DNA from: an uncultured Gemmatimonadota bacterium
GTDB taxonomy: Bacteria; Gemmatimonadota; Gemmatimonadetes; Gemmatimonadales; Gemmatimonadaceae
Direction of reading: 5' to 3'
NCBI GenBank assembly: GCA_946479015.1
Contig: CAMLEQ010000010.1
Span: forward strand, 1-26,904
Length of the DNA: 26,904 nucleotides
Program-made: the position numbers and the translations under genes
In this document: positions 7,482-15,707 of the stretch, piece after piece
Layout: the number at the start of each line of letters is the position of its first letter
How positions within the stretch are numbered: position 1 is the stretch's first letter
Notes under the pieces: generated by a model
Database searches by the model: none
What the model saw: only the letters and a program-made list of their open reading frames with translations
Told to the model about the DNA's origin: nothing

Positions 7482-7518
7482 GGCCGCCCGTCGCCGCGGG
7501 GTGCGGCGATGGCGGGCC
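7482..7518 (+). terminator. GC hairpin after the ABC exporter
   Basis: GGCCGCCCGTCGCCGC (7482-7497) pairs with GCGGCGATGGCGGGCC (7503-7518) around a GGGGT loop, with one wobble and single-base bulges. It starts 4 bases after the ABC stop. There is no T-tract, so it may act as a pause or stabilising hairpin, or need Rho. The hairpin is flanked by near-identical direct repeats of GTGACCC(C)GGCCGCC at 7474-7488 and 7527-7540. Confidence 0.5.
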
Positions 7519-7548
7519 GCGACCCGTGACCCGGCCGCCTAACGGCGC

Positions 7549-7577
7549 TTGTCGCTGTGCCCGCCACGCGGTAGTTT
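7549..7577 (+). promoter_or_regulatory. Weak candidate promoter for BACON lipoprotein
   Basis: TTGTCG (7549-7554, 4 of 6 to consensus) is separated by 17 bases from TAGTTT (7572-7577, 3 of 6). It would start transcription near 7584, leaving a leader of about 75 bases before ATG 7658. The spacing is ideal but the -10 box is poor, so this is only a candidate. Confidence 0.3.
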
Positions 7578-7657
7578 GGCGGATCGCGACGATGACGTTG
7601 CGATTGACCTCTCTGCCGGGGTGCCGAAAGATGGAACGATTTTTCGCGGGGGCTCCG

Positions 7658-9595
7658 ATGGCGGAAGCCCGTGCCCGCGTGCGGCCGTGGAGCGCGCTGC
7701 TGCTCGCGTGCACGCTCTCGTGCGGCGGCGATTCACCGACCGCGCCGGCCGACACGGAGCTGCTCGCGGCGCCGAGCCAGGTCGTGCTCACCGACAGCCA
7801 GACTGTCGACACGGTCTATCTCTCGGCCAAGCCGCAGGGGATCTCGCTCGAGTGGAAGCTGGCGAGCAAGCCCGACTGGCTCACCGTCTCGCCTTCCTCC
7901 GGCACGATCCGCTCCGACATCGTCACCATCACGGTGAGCGCGCCCCAGCTCGCGACGATGGAGCCCGGGCAGTTGTTCGGGCGCCTCGAGTTCATCGCGA
8001 ACGGCGGGACGGCGTCCGTCCCCGTGGGGGCGGTGGTGCAGCCGAATCCGGTGGTGCGGCTCTCGAGCGCCACGGTCACCATCCCCGAGACCACCGACAC
8101 GGCGCGGGTGACCCTCACGAACGCCGGGCGCGGAGCACTCAACTGGTCGGCCACCAGCTCGGCGGCCGGGCTCACCTGCAGTCCAGGATCTGGCACGCTC
8201 GCGACGGGGGCATCGACGGTGCTGACGCTGGTCGCGAAGAAGGGGCCGATGCCGGTCGGCACCGCGAAGGTGAACGTGACGATCAAGTCGAACCAGCGCG
8301 CGGGAGACGTGACGCTTCCGGTCTCCATCGTCGTGCCGGCCGCGCCCGTCGCGACGCTCTCCACGGCCCGGCTGGTGTTCCCCGCTGGTGTGACGAGCAG
8401 GACGCTCTGGCTGAGGAACCCGGGGAAGGGCGACCTTCACTGGAGCGCGACGGCGCCGAGCGGTTGGGGAGCGGTGACGCCCGGCTCCGGCACGCTCACG
8501 GTCGGCGACTCCGCGCTGCTCACCGTGGCCGTGGATCGCGCGGCGGCAGGCTCCACGGATGTGAGCGGGAATCTCGACATCGCCTCTGACGCGCTCAACG
8601 GACCGGTGAGCGCGCTGGTGGAGGTCACGAGCGCCGCCGGTCTGTCGCTGGGGCTGACGGTGCTCGACTATCGGGTGGTGGACGCCGAGTACAGCGCCTC
8701 CGCCGGGATCATCGCCACGGTGTCCGACAACCCGGCGAAGCTGACGGTGATCGATGTGGAATCGGGGCGCACGAGCAGCGTGGCGCTCGCGCTTCCACCG
8801 GGATGCGTGGCACTCGAGCCCGATGGGCGATACGCGGCGGTCTGTCACAACGGGTACATGAGCTACGTGAACCTGCTCACGATGCAGGTGGAGCGCACGT
8901 ACGCTGTCACCACCGATGCGCTCGACGCCGTGCTCCCGGGCAACGGCTGGCTGTACGTCTTTCCGCGGCACGACCAGTGGGAGTCGATCCGGAACATCAA
9001 TCTGTCCACCGGCGTGGAGACCCGTGCGGGGACGATCTACGCCGGCGCGCTGGGGCGGCTCAACCGCGCCGGCACGGCGATCTACGTTCCGACCATGGGT
9101 CTCTCCCCCTCCTCGGTGGACAAGTACAGCATCACGAACGGCGTGGTGCAGTCGCTCTGGAGCTCGCCGTACTGGGGGGAGCACAGCTACGGGAATCTGT
9201 GGCTCTCCGAGGATGGCGGGCGCATCTACGCCGCGTCCGGGGAGGTGTTCTGGACAGCCGACGTGCGCGGGCAGGACATGAGCTATGCCGGCGCGCTCGC
9301 TGGCTCGGGTACCGTGTTCGGAGCCACCGACTCGCGAGAGCGAGGGCGGGCCTACGTGGTGAGCAACGACAACTCGCACGGCCTGCGCGTGTACGACACG
9401 CAGTATCTCGCGTTCAGGGGGGTGGTGCCGCTCCCCCAGTTCACCGGCGGCAGCGGCCCCATCTCCGCGCAGGGCTACTTCGTGTTCGCGAACCCCGCGG
9501 GTGATCGCGTGTACGTGCTCGAGCGGGCGGACCCCTCCGGCGGTCTGGCGCACGACTGGGGCCTCGCGGTGCTCGACGCGGGAGCCCTTCCCTGA
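7658..9595 (+). CDS. BACON-domain beta-propeller lipoprotein
   Basis: The 645-residue protein starts MAEARARVRPW and has a short hydrophobic signal ending CTLSCGGDSPTAP; the CGGDSPTAP end is characteristic of lipoproteins, so Cys19 is probably lipidated. Three tandem Ig-like BACON repeats follow (roughly residues 35-130, 130-220 and 220-320), each with the P-x-W-L-x-V or WSAT...GSGTL pattern, e.g. KPDWLTVSPSSGTI. The second half looks like a YncE-like beta-propeller with repeated strand blocks (GNLWLSEDGGRIYAASGEVF, RAYVVSNDNSHGLRVYD). It is likely an envelope-anchored carbohydrate- or mucin-binding or scaffold protein; no catalytic residues were recognised. ATG 7631 would add 9 residues; 7658 is preferred because GGGGG lies 6 bases upstream and the signal peptide is then compact. 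Confidence 0.8.
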   Translation: MAEARARVRPWSALLLACTLSCGGDSPTAPADTELLAAPSQVVLTDSQTVDTVYLSAKPQGISLEWKLASKPDWLTVSPSSGTIRSDIVTITVSAPQLATMEPGQLFGRLEFIANGGTASVPVGAVVQPNPVVRLSSATVTIPETTDTARVTLTNAGRGALNWSATSSAAGLTCSPGSGTLATGASTVLTLVAKKGPMPVGTAKVNVTIKSNQRAGDVTLPVSIVVPAAPVATLSTARLVFPAGVTSRTLWLRNPGKGDLHWSATAPSGWGAVTPGSGTLTVGDSALLTVAVDRAAAGSTDVSGNLDIASDALNGPVSALVEVTSAAGLSLGLTVLDYRVVDAEYSASAGIIATVSDNPAKLTVIDVESGRTSSVALALPPGCVALEPDGRYAAVCHNGYMSYVNLLTMQVERTYAVTTDALDAVLPGNGWLYVFPRHDQWESIRNINLSTGVETRAGTIYAGALGRLNRAGTAIYVPTMGLSPSSVDKYSITNGVVQSLWSSPYWGEHSYGNLWLSEDGGRIYAASGEVFWTADVRGQDMSYAGALAGSGTVFGATDSRERGRAYVVSNDNSHGLRVYDTQYLAFRGVVPLPQFTGGSGPISAQGYFVFANPAGDRVYVLERADPSGGLAHDWGLAVLDAGALP

Positions 9596-9789
9596 TCTCG
9601 ACCGTCGAGCGGTGAAGGCGCGCCGGCGGCGCGCGTGGTGCACCACGGGTGCGCGTGGCTCACGGGCCGATGCTGCGCCGGGTGTTCCGATCGGCGGGAA
9701 GAGAGCGGGCGAAGTGCTCCGCCCGTACCCGCGCCGCCCGCCGATGCGCACCTCTTCCTGCGGGAAGTACGAGGGGCCCGCGACGCTGG

Positions 9790-10009
9790 CGAGCGCGAGG
9801 CACGTGGAGAAGATCGCTCCGGCGCTCGTGCCGGCGATGTCGTCGAAGTAGTCGACGAGCCGGAACTCCGCTCCGCCACCCGTGCGCTCGCGCAGCATGC
9901 GCTCGAGCGCCACGCGGATCTCGATCGTGATGATCCCGCGAATGCCGCCGCCGTCGAGCGCGAGGACGCGCTTGGGCAGGGCGGGGTGCAACCGCTCGAT
10001 GAGAGACAT
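9790..10009 (-). pseudogene. Truncated patatin-like phospholipase
   Basis: Reading leftward from ATG 10009, the first 73 residues match the patatin N-terminus closely: the oxyanion loop LDGGGIRG (18-25), ITIEI, then DYFDDIAGTSAGAI with catalytic Ser62 in GTSAG. After about STCLALASVAGP the similarity stops; the rest of the domain, including the catalytic Asp (DGG/DGA), is absent. The frame continues open into the antisense of the lipoprotein gene only because GC-rich DNA has few stops. The 5' end is intact, including a good Shine-Dalgarno AAGGGGG about 6 bases before the ATG. This indicates a recent 3' deletion at about 9790, perhaps when the lipoprotein gene arrived beside it. A serine-less remnant is not the case: the nucleophile survives but the dyad does not. 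Confidence 0.8.
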
Positions 10010-10041
10010 TCGCACCCCCTTCTCAGATCCACCGGCGATCC

Positions 10042-10114
10042 GTAGCGCTGGAAAAATACGCTACAACGACCGACCACTTCGGGCACGACACCCGAACGCC
10101 CGGCACGAAGTGGT
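10042..10114. repeat. Nested inverted repeats between patatin relic and TonB gene
   Basis: GTAGCG (10042-10047) and CGCTAC (10059-10064) form a 6-bp repeat around an A-rich 11-base spacer. ACCACTTCG (10073-10081) pairs with CGAAGTGGT (10106-10114), a perfect 9-bp repeat. Within it TTCGGG (10078-10083) and CCCGAA (10091-10096) form a competing 6-bp hairpin, so the two folds are mutually exclusive. Positioned upstream of the patatin relic (- strand) and the TonB gene (+ strand), these could be operator or leader structures; no regulator was identified. The remaining bases up to 10286 show no gene. Confidence 0.45.
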
Positions 10115-10286
10115 GCCGGCGAGCTCGCGTGTCCGAGCCAGCGTCAGACGTTCGTTAGAGGCCGCTAAGTAATTGTGCCGCATGCACGACGACGGATGGA
10201 TTCGCGTTGCCGCTCGCACGGCGAGTTCGTCGTTGCCTAGTCAGGTACACATTGCACGTCGCACCACCACCGATCTATCCCGGCTC

Positions 10287-10697
10287 ATGCCACGTCCTCT
10301 TTGCGTCGCCGTCCTCGCGCTTCTCATCACTCCGCTCGCCGCGTCCGCCCAGAGCTCGCGCGGCACCACCCAGGGGAACGGTCCCAACGCGGGGCAGGCC
10401 TACTTCGAGTTCCAGGTGGAGAAGCCGGCGATGCCGCACCAGGGGAACCCCCGCCCGGTGTATCCATCCAGCCTGCTGCGCCGCCACGTGACCGGTGAGG
10501 TGCTCGCGCAGTTCGTCGTGGACACCACCGGGAAGGCCGACGTCTCGAGCTTCGAGCTGGTGCGTCCCGAGGAGCAGGCCTTCGTGCAGGCGGTGAAGGC
10601 GGTGCTTCCGCGCCTGCGCTTCTATCCGGCCGAGGTGAGCGGGCACAAGGTGCGGCAGCTCGTGCAGCAGTCGTTCCTGTTCGTCGCCGCGAAGTGA
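10287..10697 (+). CDS. Orphan TonB C-terminal domain protein, secreted
   Basis: The 136-residue protein has a Sec signal ([21 protein letters not shown], cleavage after ASA) and then a TonB C-terminal-like domain: [34 protein letters not shown], and [20 protein letters not shown] with a final QSFLF strand. Canonical TonB has an uncleaved N-terminal membrane anchor and a Pro-rich linker; both are missing, so this looks like a free periplasmic TonB_C domain rather than an energy transducer. ATG 10287 is chosen because it starts the signal peptide. TTGCAC at 10252-10257 is a possible -35 box, but no good -10 was found. The stop overlaps the chemoreceptor start as GTGA, so the two are coupled and possibly work together. 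Confidence 0.82.
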   Translation: MPRPLCVAVLALLITPLAASAQSSRGTTQGNGPNAGQAYFEFQVEKPAMPHQGNPRPVYPSSLLRRHVTGEVLAQFVVDTTGKADVSSFELVRPEEQAFVQAVKAVLPRLRFYPAEVSGHKVRQLVQQSFLFVAAK

Positions 10698-12592
10698 GCG
10701 AGCGCCAGGGCGCGCCGCGCGTGGGGAGATCGTTCGGGCTCAGCTTCGCGCAGAAGGTCATCATCCTCCCCAGCGTGGCCACGGTCACGCTCCTGCTCGT
10801 CCTCTGGATCACCGCCAGCGGCAGCCGGGCCAACCAGCAGCGGTTGGAGCTGATCCGCGACGGCTACTATCCCTCCGTGGAAGGGAGCCGCAGCCTCCAG
10901 GAGATTCTCGTCGCGCTGCACCGCAGCTTCCAGGACGCGGCGCAGGAGCGCAACCCGATGCGGCTGCGCGAAGCGGAGGAGCTGGCGTCGCGCTTCGAGA
11001 AGGCGCGCGCGGACCTGCTCAGGAACCCGGTCTCCTACCACGCGGCGCTCGACACCATCGGCGACTCGTTCCAGACGTACTACCGGCTCGCCTCCACGAG
11101 CACGCAGCGGCAGCTGGCGCAGAATCTCGACGAAGGGGTGCTGGCGGCGCGCGACTCGGCGAACCTCGAGTACACCTCGATCCGGCGCGCGCTGGGTGGG
11201 GTGACGGAGCGCGACGTGAAGGCGATCGACGCCGCGTTCGCCGGCGCCGAGCGCGTGCAGCAGCAGACGTCGCGACGGCTGCTGATCATCGCGATCGCGG
11301 CGATGGCGGTGCTCGGCGGGCTCGCGGTGTTCGCGGTGCGCGCCCTCACCCGCCCGGTGACGGCGGCGGTGCGCGCCGCGAACCGCATCGCGCAGGGGGA
11401 CATGACCGCCGAGATCGAGGTGCGGTCGCACGACGAGATCGGCCAGCTGCTGATCGCGATGCGCGCGATGGTGGAGTACCTGCAGGAGATGGCGGCGACG
11501 GCGGAGGCGATCGCGCGCGGCGACCTGAGGCGGCGCGTGACGCCGCGGTCCGAGGCGGACTCCTTCGGGCACGCGTTCGCGAGCATGAGCGACTACCTGC
11601 GCGAGATGGCCGGCGTCGCCGAGTCGGTGGCCGCGGGGGATCTCCAGGTGGCCGTGTCGCCGCGCTCGGCGGACGACCTGTTCGGGCGCGCGTTCTCGAC
11701 GATGGCGGACTACCTGCGCGAGATGGCGGAGGTGGCGCGCGGGATCGCCGGCGGCGAGGTGAGCGTGCGGGTGACGCCGCGCTCCGACGCGGACAGCTTC
11801 GGGCACGCGTTCGTGGCGATGACCGAGATGCTCGCGCGCACCACGGCGGCGCTGCGCGGCGGCGCGGGGGCGATCTCCGCGGCCGCGACGCAGGTGGCGG
11901 CATCCGCGCAGCTCCTCTCCGGCGGCACGCGCGACGAGACGGCTGCCGTGCAGAGCACGCTCGCGCACGTGGAGCGCGTGAGCACGCTCGCGGGACAGAC
12001 GGCGCGGCACGGCGAGCAGCTCCGCGGGATGGCCCAGCGCGGCGTGCGGAACGTGGAGGAGGGGAGCGCCGCGGTGCGCGAGACGATCGCCATGATGCGG
12101 ACGATCCTCGAGCGCATCGCCGTGATCGACGAGATCGCCACCGAGACGAACGTGCTCGCGCTGAACGCATCCATCGAGGCGGCGCGCGCCGGAGAACACG
12201 GGCGCGGCTTCGCCGTGGTGGCCACCGAGGTGCGCGGGCTCTCCGAGCGCAGCCAGCGGGCGGCGGTCGAGATCCGCGAGCTGGCGTCGAAGAGCCAGGA
12301 CATCAGCGCCCGCTCGGGGACGCTGCTGGCGGAGCTGGTGCAGTCCATGGGGCAGACGATGGAGATCGTGCAGGAGGTGTCGGCCGCCGCGGTGGACCAG
12401 TCCACGGGCATCTCCGAAGTGCACGGCGCCATGCGGCAGGTGAACAGCGTGGCCACGCAGAACAGCGCCGCGGCGGAGGACCTGGCGGCGACGGCGCAGG
12501 AGATGTCCGCGCAGGCCGAGTCGCTCCAGGAGCTGGTGCACTTCTTCCGGACTCGCGAGGAGGAGCCGGACGTGGTGGGCGCGGGCGTCTGA
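10694..12592 (+). CDS. Methyl-accepting chemotaxis protein with tandem HAMP array
   Basis: The 632-residue receptor has TM1 at about 22-42, a periplasmic four-helix-type sensor to about 194, TM2 at about 196-215, then HAMP domains. The first HAMP (about 216-265) is followed by three more HAMP-like units that repeat with an exact 39-residue (117-base) period, each with EMA-x-A-x-x-x-A-x-G-(D/E) and an x-FG-x-AF motif. The cytoplasmic signalling domain follows, with the hairpin tip [21 protein letters not shown] and [18 protein letters not shown] at about 480-520, which binds CheA/CheW. There is no C-terminal NWETF-type tether. GTG 10694 overlaps the TonB stop. No che genes are nearby, so it must feed a distant array. 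The ligand is unknown. Confidence 0.93.
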   Translation: MSERQGAPRVGRSFGLSFAQKVIILPSVATVTLLLVLWITASGSRANQQRLELIRDGYYPSVEGSRSLQEILVALHRSFQDAAQERNPMRLREAEELASRFEKARADLLRNPVSYHAALDTIGDSFQTYYRLASTSTQRQLAQNLDEGVLAARDSANLEYTSIRRALGGVTERDVKAIDAAFAGAERVQQQTSRRLLIIAIAAMAVLGGLAVFAVRALTRPVTAAVRAANRIAQGDMTAEIEVRSHDEIGQLLIAMRAMVEYLQEMAATAEAIARGDLRRRVTPRSEADSFGHAFASMSDYLREMAGVAESVAAGDLQVAVSPRSADDLFGRAFSTMADYLREMAEVARGIAGGEVSVRVTPRSDADSFGHAFVAMTEMLARTTAALRGGAGAISAAATQVAASAQLLSGGTRDETAAVQSTLAHVERVSTLAGQTARHGEQLRGMAQRGVRNVEEGSAAVRETIAMMRTILERIAVIDEIATETNVLALNASIEAARAGEHGRGFAVVATEVRGLSERSQRAAVEIRELASKSQDISARSGTLLAELVQSMGQTMEIVQEVSAAAVDQSTGISEVHGAMRQVNSVATQNSAAAEDLAATAQEMSAQAESLQELVHFFRTREEEPDVVGAGV

Positions 12593-12594
12593 CC

Positions 12595-12614
12595 GGCCGG
12601 CGCTCGCGCCGGCC
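12595..12614. terminator. Bidirectional hairpin between convergent genes
   Basis: GGCCGGCG (12595-12602), loop CTCG, CGCCGGCC (12607-12614): a perfect 8-bp all-GC stem 2 bases after the MCP stop and 17 bases from the kinase stop on the other strand. There is no T-tract on either side. Position between two convergent ends supports a shared terminator or mRNA-end stabiliser. Confidence 0.6.
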
Positions 12615-12631
12615 CGCGGACCGCGCGCGCG

Positions 12632-13906
12632 TCAGCCCGCGATGGGAAGGATGAGCGTGAACGTGGAGCCCGCGCCCGGCTCGCTCTCGGCGGTGAGGTC
12701 GCCGCCCATGCCGCGGGCGAGATCGCGGCTGATCGCGAGCCCCAGCCCCACGCCCTCGCGCGGGCGGGAGAGGGTCTGATCGAGCTGGACGAACGGCTCG
12801 AAGACGCGCTCCAGCTTCTCCGGCGCGATCCCCACGCCGGTGTCGCGCACCTGGATGCGCGCGCGGTCGCCACCCACGTCGCAGCGAAGGGTGATCGCGC
12901 CGCCGGACGGGGTGAACTTGATCGCGTTGGAGAGCAGGTTGAGCATGACCTGCTCCACCTTCTCGCGATCCGCCCACACCGTCACGCCATCCGCCCCCCC
13001 CTCGTACGCGTAGCGCAGCCCTTGCGTCCGGAGTTGCGGCGCGATGAGTGGCTCGAGGCCGCGGAGCAGAACGTCCACCGAGACCTCGCCGAGCTGATAG
13101 CGCACCTGCCCGGCCTCGAGCCGCGCGAAGTTCAGCACCTCGTTGATGAGCACGAGCAGGTGGCGCTGTGCCCGCTGGATCCGCTCGAGATCCTCGCGCT
13201 GCGGCACCGTGAGCGGCCCACGGATTCCGAGCTCCATCAGCTCCACGTAGCCGCCGATGGCGTTGAGCGGGGTGCGCAGCTCGTGGCTCATCACGGCCAG
13301 GAACTCGCTCTTCGCGCGGTTCGCCTCCTCCGCGAGCGCGCGCGCGGCGTCGGCCGCCGCGACCGCCGCCGTCAGCTCCTCGTTCGCGCTCGCCAGCTCG
13401 TCGTTCACGCGGCGCACCGTCGCCTCCGCCGCGCGGCGGGCGCGGACCTCGCGCGTCAGCTCCTCGAGCTGCCTGTTGAGCAGAGCGAAGCGGTCGCTCG
13501 CGGGCTCGGCCACCTGGAAGCGCAGGAGGATGAGCGCCGGCGCGCCACCGCCGGCGGGACGCACCACCGCGCCGGACACGCGGTGACGCGAGGCGCCCGG
13601 GGCGGGGTGCAGCACGCCGGGGAGCGGGGAGCCGCTCCGGGAGCAGGCCGCGAGATAGCGAGCAAGACGCGGGTGCTCGTCGGCCACGAACCGGGCGAGC
13701 GCCGCGTCGCGGAGCGTCTGCCGCGGCGTGCCGAACAGCGCGGCCGCGGCCGGGTTCGCGGCGAAGATCGCCCCGGCATCCGTGACCAGGAGTGCCGGCT
13801 CCGGCAGCGCCCGGAGCAGGCCGACGACGAGCGTCTCCGAGCGCTCCGGCGCGACGGGGAACTCGGAGACGACGGAGTCGCGCGGGCGATCGGAGAGCGT
13901 GGTCAC
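12632..13906 (-). CDS. Cytosolic PAS-domain sensor histidine kinase
   Basis: The 424-residue kinase has no membrane segment. Residues 25-130 form a PAS-like domain ([26 protein letters not shown]), then an Ala/Glu-rich coiled coil (140-197) and a HisKA domain with phospho-acceptor His208 in [12 protein letters not shown]. The ATPase domain shows the N-box [11 protein letters not shown] (321-331), G1 DTGVGI (355-360), F-box FEPFVQLD and G2 GVGLGL (385-390), so all catalytic parts are present. GTG 13906 overlaps the stop of the upstream gene (GTGA), coupling it to the three-cysteine protein. No response regulator gene is adjacent, so its partner is elsewhere. Signal input is probably cytoplasmic via the PAS domain or the partner protein (inference). 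Confidence 0.93.
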   Translation of the reverse strand: MTTLSDRPRDSVVSEFPVAPERSETLVVGLLRALPEPALLVTDAGAIFAANPAAAALFGTPRQTLRDAALARFVADEHPRLARYLAACSRSGSPLPGVLHPAPGASRHRVSGAVVRPAGGGAPALILLRFQVAEPASDRFALLNRQLEELTREVRARRAAEATVRRVNDELASANEELTAAVAAADAARALAEEANRAKSEFLAVMSHELRTPLNAIGGYVELMELGIRGPLTVPQREDLERIQRAQRHLLVLINEVLNFARLEAGQVRYQLGEVSVDVLLRGLEPLIAPQLRTQGLRYAYEGGADGVTVWADREKVEQVMLNLLSNAIKFTPSGGAITLRCDVGGDRARIQVRDTGVGIAPEKLERVFEPFVQLDQTLSRPREGVGLGLAISRDLARGMGGDLTAESEPGAGSTFTLILPIAG

Positions 13907-14553
13907 GGTGCGCCGTCCACGGGCGCGGCGCTCGCCTCCGTGCCGCCGGCGCTCTCCCCGCCGAAGTACTCGCGGCCCGGCGCCGCCTCGGCGGCAGCCG
14001 TCGGCCGCAGATGGACGACCACGCGGCACCCCGGGTGGCCGGTCGCGATCGTCTCCCCCAGCTCCACCTTCGCGTAGCCGAGGTTCTCGGCGGCGATGGA
14101 CCCGAACACGTTCGAGGTCATCATGCAGAGCGCTGGGCGCCCGATCACCTTCTCGGCGAAGGGGCAGGCGCGATTGGCGAGCACGATCCGGTCGTCGGTC
14201 TGCTCGACGATGCGAAAGTCGCCCTGGATGCGGGCCTTCAGGTCCACCAGCGCCTCGGCCACCTGCTCGCGGCTCAGCCGGTCGACGCCCAGCGCCGCGC
14301 GGTAGTCGCGGTCCATCTGCCGCCCCATGCTCTGTCCCACGAGACTCACGAAGCCGGAGGCTTCCTCGAGCCCCACGACATCCTGCAGCGTGCCCGCCAG
14401 CTCTCGCAGGAGCGTGCGCAGGAACAGGTCGCGGTCGAGGGGGATGTCGAGCGTGCGGAGCGGCTGGTGCGAGGGGCGCTCGGGAGCGGCTGGATGGTCG
14501 TGCGCGTGATAGGCCGCTTGGGCCTTGGAGGACCCGTCGATCGTTTCGGGCAT
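13903..14553 (-). CDS. Three-cysteine sensor protein, metanogen output domain 1-like
   Basis: The 216-residue cytosolic protein has a low-complexity start (1-35), a helical segment ([21 protein letters not shown]), and a compact domain holding three cysteines: Cys130 in RACPFAEKV, Cys143 in ALCMM and Cys176 in [10 protein letters not shown]. The pattern CP(F) ... C ... GET-IA-x-G-x-x-x-CR resembles the metanogen output domain 1 family and related V4R-like sensors, in which conserved cysteines suggest metal, Fe-S or redox chemistry. I am fairly sure of the resemblance but not of the ligand. It is encoded just before, and overlapping, a soluble histidine kinase, so it probably senses redox, metal or gas and modulates the kinase. 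Start ATG 14553 has ACGGAG 9 bases upstream. The Ala/Gly/Glu-rich tail looks disordered. Confidence 0.75.
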   Translation of the reverse strand: MPETIDGSSKAQAAYHAHDHPAAPERPSHQPLRTLDIPLDRDLFLRTLLRELAGTLQDVVGLEEASGFVSLVGQSMGRQMDRDYRAALGVDRLSREQVAEALVDLKARIQGDFRIVEQTDDRIVLANRACPFAEKVIGRPALCMMTSNVFGSIAAENLGYAKVELGETIATGHPGCRVVVHLRPTAAAEAAPGREYFGGESAGGTEASAAPVDGAP

Positions 14554-14590
14554 CGTGGAGCGCTCCGTCAGCGGAATGGGTCGGATGCGG

Positions 14591-14659
14591 GGAGGCAGCT
14601 CCGCCTCCCCCGGCGCCGGTTGTCCGTAGTAGGCAACCGTGTCACGGCCGGCTGCCTCC
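14591..14659 (-). promoter_or_regulatory. Nested hairpin region upstream of the three-cysteine gene
   Basis: GGAGGCAG (14591-14598) pairs with CTGCCTCC (14652-14659), enclosing CGGTTG (14617-14622) paired with CAACCG (14634-14639). A competing hairpin uses the same left arm: GGAGGC (14591-14596) with GCCTCC (14603-14608). Two mutually exclusive folds lie in the probable leader of the 14553 gene and 16 bases past the MarR stop. It could be a MarR terminator, or an attenuator or leader switch; no riboswitch class was recognised and no promoter is clear. Confidence 0.4.
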
Positions 14660-14674
14660 GCAAGAAACGGACTT

Positions 14675-15136
14675 TCAGCCCGGATTTTCCGGCTCGCGCG
14701 CCCCGCGCGGTGCGCCGAGCTTGCCGAGGATCTCCCGCAACGCGTCCAGGTCCCGCCGCTCGAGGCGGAGGAGCTCCGGGGGTGGCTCGTGGAACGCCTC
14801 GAGGATCGCGTCGCGCGTGCGCGCGCCGCGATCGGTGAGCACCACCAGCTTCACGCGCCGGTCGCTGGCGGTGGTGCGGCGCTCGGCGAGCCCCTTCCGC
14901 TCCAGGCGGTCCACCACCCACGTCGCGTTCGACGCATCGGTGCCCCACGCCTCGGCGAGCGCGCGCATGGGCTTCCCCGTGGCGACGTCGAGGGTATGGA
15001 GCGCCTTGGCGTCGTTGGGGGTGAGTCCGTGTCGCTCGAGCACCTGATCGCGGTGCCAGCGTGTGCTCATGAAGAGCTCGAACAGCCCGCGCCACGCCTC
15101 CGCGGCCGCGGCGCGCTTGCTCGGCGGCTTCGCCAT
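14675..15136 (-). CDS. MarR family transcriptional regulator
   Basis: The 153-residue protein starts [10 protein letters not shown] and has the MarR winged-helix fold: helices around [13 protein letters not shown] and [12 protein letters not shown], recognition region [27 protein letters not shown] (57-83), and the wing [19 protein letters not shown] (87-104) with the typical D-x-R. The C-terminal helices form the dimer interface. It has no cysteine near the N-terminus of the OhrR type, so a ligand rather than peroxide is more likely to be sensed. It is divergent from the 15316 membrane protein gene; the AT-rich palindromes between them (15199-15224) are a probable autoregulatory operator. 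A motif shared with the MFS/ABC intergenic site suggests a wider regulon (inference). Confidence 0.93.
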   Translation of the reverse strand: MAKPPSKRAAAAEAWRGLFELFMSTRWHRDQVLERHGLTPNDAKALHTLDVATGKPMRALAEAWGTDASNATWVVDRLERKGLAERRTTASDRRVKLVVLTDRGARTRDAILEAFHEPPPELLRLERRDLDALREILGKLGAPRGAREPENPG

Positions 15137-15198
15137 GGTCGGGAAGGTAGCGCGAGCGAGGGAGACGGTCCAGGCTGGACGATGATCAGAGTTCCCCG

Positions 15199-15224
15199 AT
15201 TGTTGAAACAATTAAACTATTTGT
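15199..15224. promoter_or_regulatory. Candidate MarR operator in divergent region
   Basis: ATTGTT-GA-AACAAT (15199-15212) is a perfect 6+6 inverted repeat. It overlaps ACAATTA-AAC-TATTTGT (15208-15224), a 7+7 repeat with one mismatch, similar in form to MarR/OhrR boxes (ACAATT..AATTGT). This is the only AT-rich stretch between the MarR gene and the 15316 gene. TAAACT (15213-15218) could be a + strand -10 box giving a 5' leader of about 90 bases. TTGAA-N5-TAAACTATTT (15203-15222) recurs at 5507-5526. Confidence 0.6.
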
Positions 15225-15315
15225 CCGTTCGACAGGGAGAGACCCCGCCCGGGTCGCGCCCTGGCCGGCGCGGCGCGCACGGAGGCGGACCGGACAACCA
15301 CGAGGGGCTTCACCC

Positions 15316-15705
15316 ATGACTCGCACGATTCGACTCTTCCTGCTGATCGAGGGAGCCACGTACGCGGTGGCCTCGCTGGTGCACCGCGGGGCGCTGGTCG
15401 CCGGCTACGCGCACCGGCAGGCCGCGGTGGCCGAGAGCGTGATCGCCGTGGTGCTGCTCGCCGGGCTGGTGCTCGGGTGGCTCGTGCCCGCGTGGACGCG
15501 CCTGGCCGGCCTCGCCGCGCAGACGTTCGCGCTCCTCGCCACGCTGCTCGGCCTGTTCATGATCGCCATCGGCATCGGCCCGCGCACGGTGCCGGACGTG
15601 ATCTATCACATCGCCATCGTGGCGGTGCTCGCCTGGGGGCTCGTGGTCGCCGGGCGCTTCCCCACGGCGGCGGAGCTCGATGAGGGCGCGGAGATCGGGA
15701 GCTGA
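15316..15705 (+). CDS. Small four-helix integral membrane protein
   Basis: The 129-residue protein has four predicted membrane helices: about 5-25 (LFLLIEGATYAVASLV), 38-58 (VAESVIAVVLLAGLVLGWLV), 62-85 (LAGLAAQTFALLATLLGLFMIAIG) and 97-113 (YHIAIVAVLAWGLVVAG), with an acidic C-terminus. I recognise the general style of small uncharacterised inner-membrane proteins but no named family. GAGGGG lies 8 bases before the ATG. The stop is 2 bases from the start of the SDR gene, so they are co-transcribed; the divergent MarR gene probably controls both (inference). Confidence 0.8.
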   Translation: MTRTIRLFLLIEGATYAVASLVHRGALVAGYAHRQAAVAESVIAVVLLAGLVLGWLVPAWTRLAGLAAQTFALLATLLGLFMIAIGIGPRTVPDVIYHIAIVAVLAWGLVVAGRFPTAAELDEGAEIGS

Positions 15706-15707
15706 CG

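Noticed and set aside
7539..7545. GCCTAAC (and GTTAGGC at 22270, GTTAG at 10155) as integron attC ends
   Set aside because: No matching second end with the paired inner sites was found within about 150 bases of any of them, and no integrase is present.
7733..10015. A 760-residue open frame on the minus strand starting with a patatin domain
   Set aside because: Only the first about 73 residues match patatin; the rest is antisense to the clear BACON lipoprotein and is His/Arg/Gly-rich, as expected of a shadow frame.
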